From Lycorma delicatula (taxonomy: Eukaryota; Arthropoda; Insecta; Hemiptera; Fulgoridae): 64,000 nt of DNA. A program made the translations under genes and the position numbers. The stretch is from the NCBI RefSeq assembly GCF_047948215.1, contig NC_134464.1, positions 38,199,020 through 38,263,019 on the forward strand, read 5' to 3'. Each line of letters begins with the position of its first letter. Within the stretch, counting starts at the first letter, position 1. Below the pieces are notes generated by a model. That model made no database searches. It had not been told where the DNA came from and saw only the letters and a program-made list of their open reading frames with translations. Below, one piece after another: positions 58,201 through 64,000 of this stretch.

Positions 58201-61200
58201 TATGGTATTTCCTTGTTCATCGCCAATAGCGATGGCAGTGTTGACTTTTGATGTATGGGTTGATAGCTCTACACTGTTAACTAGCTCTTCAATTGATGAT
58301 ACAAGATAGTTTGAAACTTCTACTTTAGGAGACCAAACCCCCAGTCACATGAGAATTTTGTGTGAACAGGCAGAAATGATGCACATCTTTTGTTTATGTG
58401 GTGAGAATCCTCCAGGCTAGATATCTAATAATATTTTTATTCTGTACAACACGGTTATCTATGTGTATAAAAATTATGTCTACACCATGTTGGAATTCAT
58501 AAGTAGTGGTGAACTCAACTGACGATGAGATTTGAACCTTTGCCAACAGACACACTTTTGGGTATTTGAAAAATTTATCTGCTTGTTGGTTGTTTCACAC
58601 ATAACCCCATAAAGTCCAACTTTACAGGAACCAAAAACTAAATGGTCCCTAGCTGTAGTAGGTTGCACAGATTGTGTACCTGCTGAGTCATGTTAAAGCT
58701 ATAGTGCAGGACAGTTTCAAGATTTTATATAATTGGCTCATTATTTTCAAGACGAGCGGTAAATTTCTCTTGTGTCAAAAGTTGCTAAAAAGTTTCAAAA
58801 GCTGTTCTTTTGAAACTAGTTCAAGATATAATCTCATCATCACTAGGGATTTCATTTTTTCTTTTTCCGGTACCATTGCCATTTTAGCACCAGAAGTGTA
58901 GTGTTTTTGGCGCTTTGCATATAGATCAAATCTTAGATTCATGACGACAATTGCTGCTTAGTGTGTTATCATGGACAGCAAAATAGTCTTCATACACTTT
59001 ATCCTTCACTATATTGTCAACACCAACGTCATTTAATTGTTTTAAAACACAATTTCTTCCACTGCACAAGAGTAAAACTATCACAACAATACGCCAATGC
59101 AGACTGACATAAATAAACAGTAGACTACAGTCAGCTGTCACAATCAGCTGATTGCACTGAGTTGCAGTCAGCTGCTCTGACATTTTTACACTCATTCAAT
59201 GGATCACTTAATTTAGTTTAGTTTTATGTACTTTAGATGAGTTAATAATTTAACTTAAAAAATAAACCAAATTAACAACAATACAAAAGGAACCTCTTAT
59301 CAGCGAAGTTTGAGTATTTTTATTTCCCGTAACTGAAATGGGACCTGATGTTGTTAGAATAATAAAAAACCAACATCCTCTGTAGAGGAGAAACTCAAAT
59401 AAGTTTGGCCAAACTCCACTCGAATGCAGCAAAATGTTGTTTTGTAACTTACGACACAGTACTTGGAAAGGGAACCCATTGTTGTTTCCATGCTACTGTG
59501 CCAAAACAACAAGAGATACCTTTTCACATGCCTGACATAGCAGGCAGTGTTTGAAGGAGACGTTCTTATAAAAACTGCAACAGATAGCAGCACTCTGTGT
59601 AAAATTAACAGACAATTATTATTACACAATAACAGATTTATTTCAATTAGACTGAGGATGCGGGATCCCGCACAAGTACTTTAATGAAAAATTAATGTAA
59701 GATATGTCTTATTTCAATATTCTGTACTAGGCGGTTTATTTAATACAATTTAAATATAAACTCCACTTAATATGCTTACTGATGAAATGATTTTCTTCTT
59801 AAAAGATTTTTTTTTATTAAGTCCACAGACCAATTAAGGCAAAGCACGTGTATATGTTTCTGCTTAATACACACTCAATTCTGCCTAATACCTTCTCTGT
59901 TTTGTATCAGATGAATTGAAATTTAATTGTTGTGTAAGGCTGTTTAGCAATTTATTAATGAAAATAAGATTAAATGTAAATCACCAGAAGTTTGCTGTAA
60001 ATTTCTCCCTAACCAAAAAGTAAGATAACCACTCATCAACATAACAGTTAATATGAATCATAGAATTCAAACTAATGTGACATGGTATCCTGTTGTTTTG
60101 CTGAGTAAGAACTGTTTGAATCATTTATTTTTCTTTCGTAAGTATATTTTTTTTAGTATCAGTCATGAAACTGGTATAGAACAAAATGAGCAGCATTAAA
60201 AAAAAGCATTATCAGCCATAATACATTAAAAATGTTAAAAAGTATAATCAAAATTATAAAGTAAAAAAATTCAACTCAAATCACTAAAGATCTTAACATT
60301 CCTGATTCAACATTAAGAATAATTTAAAAAAAAACAAAAAGAAATTCAGAAGTGTCATTCAAGGTGGAATAAAAAGAAAGAAAAAAAAACTGGTAGATAT
60401 GAACAGTTAGAAGACATTACAGAAATGGTTTCAACATGTTCATAGCTTACACCTCCTAATGAATGAGACAATGTTAAAGGAAAAAGCGCTGGAAATAGCC
60501 AAGGAACTCCAAATTGTTGATTTCACTGCATCTAGTGGTTGGTTGAACAGAACCAGTGGAAAAAAGTACAGAAAGACTTTAGTTTGTACTAATGCAGATC
60601 ATATCAAGAAATTTAAGCTTCTAGTCATAGGAAAGGCAAAATCACCAAGGTGTTCAAACACTCCCGTGTGGTTATGCTAGTAAATGTTGAGCTTGGATGA
60701 TATGTAAACATTTTGCTTTGTGTGCTAAAGAACTGAATGCGATGTTTCAAAGGCAAAACAGGAAAATTCTTCTTTTTACCAATACTTTGCAGCGCATCAA
60801 ATGCATCTCCAACTATCAAACATAAGAACTGTTTTTGTACCTGCCCTCAAGACGAGTCATCTGCCTATGGACCAGGGTGTAATTAAAGTAGTGAAAGAGC
60901 AGTATCTTAAGAAACTGGTCCAACTTTATCCAACTTTATTTATGTGCTATGGATCAAGGTTTACCTTTTCCCTGTGTAACTGTTTCAGATATAATGTATT
61001 TCATTTTGACTGCAGCGTGGAACAGTCACCTCTAAAGTTGCAGAAAACTATTTTATTAAAGCAGGGATTAAAAGACCAAAAAAAGTAAGAACTGGCAACT
61101 GACAGTGATGTTGAAAAAAAGCCAAAGAGGAGCTGATATAAGACAGTTTCTAGAGTATGCATCAGTTGACGACAATGTATTAAATGCGAGGAGAGCATAG

Positions 61201-63417
61201 TGCAAGAAATGTTGTAAGAGACGAGAAACAAGGAGAGTGATGATGAAAAAGATAAGCCTGCATCACTAATGACAGCTGCCACATTAGAAGCTCTTAGTCA
61301 GGTTAGGTGTTATGTGTTCAGTCTGCTCCATTTACCAGACGATACTGATTACAAAATAAATTTTTTAGAAAAAGTTTGAATTCACGTTTTAAAATGGCGA
61401 TGCAAAGCAAAATTAATGATCATTTAAAAATAAGTAATGGAACATTCTGATCTTTATTATATTTATATTCAGTAATGTGTTTAAAAAAAATTAAATCTGT
61501 GATGTTCAGAGAAATGGTATGTACTTGTACGTACCTTTTTGAGGTGAGTATACTTGCTCATCCTTATGTGTATTTTTACTGTATTAATTAATTTTTAATG
61601 TATTACATGTATTAATTACTATAATTAATTATTTCTCACATAATGCTATCTGTTAAAACATTAACACTCTACTGCTCTCAATAACGCTTCTTCTAAGAAG
61701 CATTATCTTAAAATTGTACATTTTTATGTGTAAGTAAAGAAAGAATAAAACGATTTTTAAAGAAAACATTACTGAAGATGGGCTTATGCCTTAATATCTA
61801 AACTAAATATCCTAAATGGATATTTAGTTTTCTATCCATTTTGTGGAATATTTGTTTTTGTTTTTTTTTTATTTAACTTTAAGTGCTATAATGAGAAAAA
61901 AAGTAAAGGTAAGAATGTTTTTTTAATTCTGTGTGGAGGTTGAAAAAAATATTTATGATTAGCTAAAATTTATTACAGAGGAGATAATGACTACAAAAAG
62001 TTTAATTTAAATAAATTATATATATATATTCATGCGTACATATATTATATGTATGGAATTCACTGTCCTATAAATGTATATGAAGAAGGGTTAAAGAAGG
62101 GCAGTGAATTCATGTATATATGTATGTATGTATGTATGTATGCATATGTATATATATGGTTCTTTCATTCAGGATAATATTTTCTTTATATTAAATGAAT
62201 TTTTTGTATTGTATTATATTCAAATAAGGTCTGATCTGTTACTTTTAACTCTTTTCCATACTTACTAACAAATACAAATAAGTTCTACTTAATTAATAAT
62301 AAGTATACATAATTAATAATATAAGTAATATAATATATACAATAATGTAATATATAATAAGTATACATAATTAATAAGTAATAAGTTCTACTTTCGCTAT
62401 CAATAAAATACACCATCATTTTTTAGTTTAATTATAAATTTCTATACACATTTTTTTTTTTTGCAGAACTCTTTTATTTCTGAGATGACTCTAATGGTAT
62501 TGTAGATAAAGATTCTCCTTTATTTCCTTGAACACTTATTTTCAACACCACAGTAGCAGCTAAATGCTTTCTACATTTTTCTGGGAGTCTGCAGTAAAAC
62601 TTCTGGCTTGAACTTTAAAACATGTAAGCTTTTGAATTATAATTACTTCTTTTGTTTCCCGATGAATTTCTTTTTCAAACAACTTTCATATTATGTAATA
62701 ACATTGTCTTAGTAAAACACTATATCAGAACTAATACTTACATTTCTTATATGTTAGTGCATTGGTTGCAATGAGGTCACTGAATAAATAATTATTCTAA
62801 AATTTATTCTTTTTTTTTTGATTGATGTTAATTCACCACAAAAAGTTTTTTATAAATTTTAATAGAAATATTATTTATAGAAAAGTATGTTTGGAAAAAT
62901 TAGCTGATAAAATTTACCGCATCAAAATGATGAATTATTTAATACAGCAGATTATTAACTGTTATTTTTTTCTTAACTGTTATTACTTTTTTACAAATTC
63001 TTCTAGAATTGGAAGTCTGAAATAACTTATTACTACAATGAATGACAAATGGTTATTAAATATATTTATAATAATATATTTCTTCTACCAATAGCTTTTT
63101 TTGTTCTACTACAACTTTCATAATACTTTTTATAGTACAAATATCAAAATAGGACAGTTATAATGTGCATGATTTTAAAAAGATCAATTAAGTTATTTCT
63201 ATGCTATTAATTAAATAAAGCATAAATAATAAAAATATAATTAAATTAAAACTCTTTATTTCTTCTATAAAAAAGAATAATAAAAAATAAATAACATTAA
63301 TATGAAAAAAGGCTACAAAAATACAGTACTTACAAGTGACACAGTATATGGAGAAAGATTCATGAAAGGTCTTAAATCAATTTTACAAGATCTTCTTTCA
63401 GTTAGTACATTAACTTC
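55123..63417 (-). CDS. CLCN7: ClC-7-type lysosomal chloride/proton exchanger, last three exons (partial)
   Basis: On -, join 63417-63334, 56996-56916 and 55224-55123 (267 nt, 88 residues plus stop). All junctions are in phase 0 with good GT-AG sites. The product is the C-terminal part of a ClC-7 family 2Cl-/H+ exchanger, which in animals works in the lysosomal membrane with a beta subunit, OSTM1. What is seen is the second CBS domain: [51 protein letters not shown] and the tail GVEELRIL. The channel-forming helices and first CBS domain lie beyond 64000. The tail is slightly longer than the mammalian one around WKHMGHV. The gene converges on TBCEL. Nothing indicates decay. Confidence 0.92.
55497..55550 (-). 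repeat. SINE tail fragment
   Basis: TTTTTTTTGTTTAGCCTCTGG followed by ACCACCATAAGGTATTACTT matches the antisense tail of the tRNA-Glu-like SINE family. Head and B box are absent. Confidence 0.6.
55690..56560 (-). pseudogene. mariner transposase relic
   Basis: Read on -: [20 protein letters not shown] and [25 protein letters not shown] (open frame 56257-56487), then [18 protein letters not shown] (catalytic DETW), [17 protein letters not shown], and [20 protein letters not shown] near 55900. The order and the D, D, D(34)D-type blocks identify mariner. Frameshifts and an internal stop are present. It lies antisense to nothing but within a ClC-7 intron in the same orientation as the gene. Confidence 0.8.
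56916..56996 (-). CDS. CLCN7: ClC-7 penultimate exon
   Basis: Acceptor tgttttcag|GTTGCA and donor AATGAG|gtaatt on -. 27 codons, [20 protein letters not shown] then VVNDYNE, the core of CBS domain 2. Confidence 0.94.
57830..59200 (-). pseudogene. Unclassified protein-coding transposon relic
   Basis: The - strand carries protein-like pieces: [20 protein letters not shown] and [20 protein letters not shown] (57877-58059), upstream [20 protein letters not shown] and [19 protein letters not shown] (about 58150-58260), and [20 protein letters not shown] (about 58990-59045). The style (ERKxYLYKxIRxFC..K) recalls a repeated arthropod/cnidarian transposon-associated protein, but I cannot name the family. 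Stops break it. A phrase GGRACCTCTTRTCAG occurs near 57480 and again near 59288, which might mark the element's bounds. Confidence 0.4.
60400..61380 (+). pseudogene. Tigger/pogo transposase relic
   Basis: On +: [20 protein letters not shown] (about 60420), [20 protein letters not shown] then LNR (CENP-B-type HTH), [20 protein letters not shown] then RCSN (about 60585-60655), [20 protein letters not shown] then [17 protein letters not shown] (60805-60935; the usual P(N/A)TTSHLQPMDQG) and [16 protein letters not shown] (about 61025). This is the order of a Tigger-type DDE transposase (TIGD family in vertebrates). A segment with the first catalytic Asp is deleted between the HTH and ANAD. Frameshifts occur; terminal repeats were not found. 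Confidence 0.82.
61801..61830. repeat. Small perfect hairpin
   Basis: AACTAAATATCC and its reverse complement GGATATTTAGTT are separated by about 5 bases. It directly abuts the left copy of a dispersed repeat. Confidence 0.75.
61829..61885. repeat. Dispersed direct repeat, copy 1
   Basis: TTTCTATCCATTTTGTGGAA, a T-rich stretch and TTTAACTTTAAGTG. The same sequence recurs at 63564-63612 in the same orientation. Confidence 0.75.
62056..62150. repeat. Hairpin followed by (ATGT)n
   Basis: GAATTCACTG at 62056-62065 and CAGTGAATTC at 62102-62111 are perfect inverted repeats. An ATGT tetranucleotide run follows at about 62117-62141. Confidence 0.8.
63334..63417 (-). CDS. CLCN7: ClC-7 exon (most 5' one in the window)
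   Basis: Acceptor ccgttgcag|GAAGTT and donor CACTT|gtaagt on -. 28 codons, [20 protein letters not shown] then LSPYTVSL. DLRPFMNxSPYTV opens the second CBS domain in ClC-7. Confidence 0.93.
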
Positions 63418-64000
63418 CTGCAACGGAAAAATTAATATAAATTATAGAAAAAAATACATACATACATATTTTTAATTTTAGCTTATTTAAATACAACAAT
63501 AATTATTAAACAGAATTTCCAGAAAAAATTATCAGATTGATCACACAAATAAATATATAATTTTTCTATCCATTTTGTGGAACATTTGTTTTTTTTTATT
63601 TAACTTTAAGTGAAATTTTTATCTTTAAGGAAAGTTAATAACATCTATGGTATTGATATCTAAGTTCAAATAATAAAAAATGTCAGACATAATATTTTCT
63701 CATATATCTTATGTACTTTCCTTTTTATCACCATAACATAATCTGGCTTAGGCAATATTGTTTCTGTAGAACTGTAATCATGTATTAAATTTAGATAGAC
63801 AGGAAAAAAATAATAAAATATAATTTATTTATGTTATAGTTATGATATATCAAATTAACAAAATACATGTAATATTAAAAATAAAAGAATCTATAAAAAA
63901 AGTTTGCAACCTGATGCAGATGCAAAATGTTGTAAAACTTTCTTCATAATATTTCTTTCATCCAACATTATTTTTCAATATTTTCAAAATTATAACTATA
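63418..64000. other. ClC-7 intron, right edge
   Basis: AT-rich, with copy 2 of the dispersed repeat at 63564-63612. The preceding exon was not found before 64000. Confidence 0.55.

Larger units (their letters stand above)
56997..63333. other. ClC-7 intron (6337 bp) with transposon remains
   Basis: It holds an unclassified relic on - (about 57830-59200), a Tigger relic on + (about 60400-61380), an ATGT microsatellite and small hairpins near 61.8 and 62.1 kb. 57000-57470, 59640-60380 and 62170-63333 are AT-rich with nothing recognised. Confidence 0.6.

Noticed and set aside
1..64000. CRISPR array, bacterial operon or integrated prokaryotic DNA
   Set aside because: No regularly spaced repeats, ribosome-binding-site spaced frames or long uninterrupted genes; the window is eukaryotic throughout.

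Overview
This is a eukaryotic nuclear window. It is very AT-rich, with split genes, GT-AG introns, tRNA-derived SINEs and many decayed transposons. The protein families and the dense mariner, hAT, Penelope and R1-type LINE relics fit an insect. I lean to a hemipteran with a large genome, but the sequence alone does not prove the order. No RNA gene, CRISPR array or bacterial-style operon is present.

Two host genes are supported and they converge tail to tail. On the + strand, six coding exons between 24101 and 37215 splice in frame into a 457-residue tubulin cofactor E-like protein (TBCEL) with leucine-rich repeats and a C-terminal ubiquitin-like domain. A possible non-coding first exon lies near 9.2-9.4 kb. 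On the - strand, exons at 63334-63417, 56916-56996 and 55123-55224 encode the second CBS domain and C-terminus of a ClC-7-type lysosomal chloride/proton exchanger, whose 5' part lies beyond the right edge.

By region: 0-9 kb is a repeat mosaic with nested SINEs, a small palindrome and an R1-like LINE that carries a second R1-like LINE inserted in antisense with a 9-bp target duplication. 9-24 kb is AT-rich and holds a MITE, a hAT element (itself hit by a SINE) and a 157-bp-arm near-perfect hairpin. 24-37.5 kb is TBCEL, with mariner and piggyBac relics in its introns. 37.5-55 kb is intergenic and holds a mariner relic, a second hAT with a perfect 8-bp duplication, a DUF4817-type transposase relic, a quiet AT-rich stretch and a Penelope-like element with inverted repeats, a GIY-YIG domain and decayed hammerhead-like motifs. 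55-64 kb is the ClC-7 3' half, with mariner, Tigger and unclassified transposon remains in its introns.

No clearly new biological system is visible. The parts most worth checking are the long hairpin at 21.5-21.9 kb, the Penelope-like element, the SINE head/tail shuffling and an orphan terminal-exon candidate at 50.3 kb.
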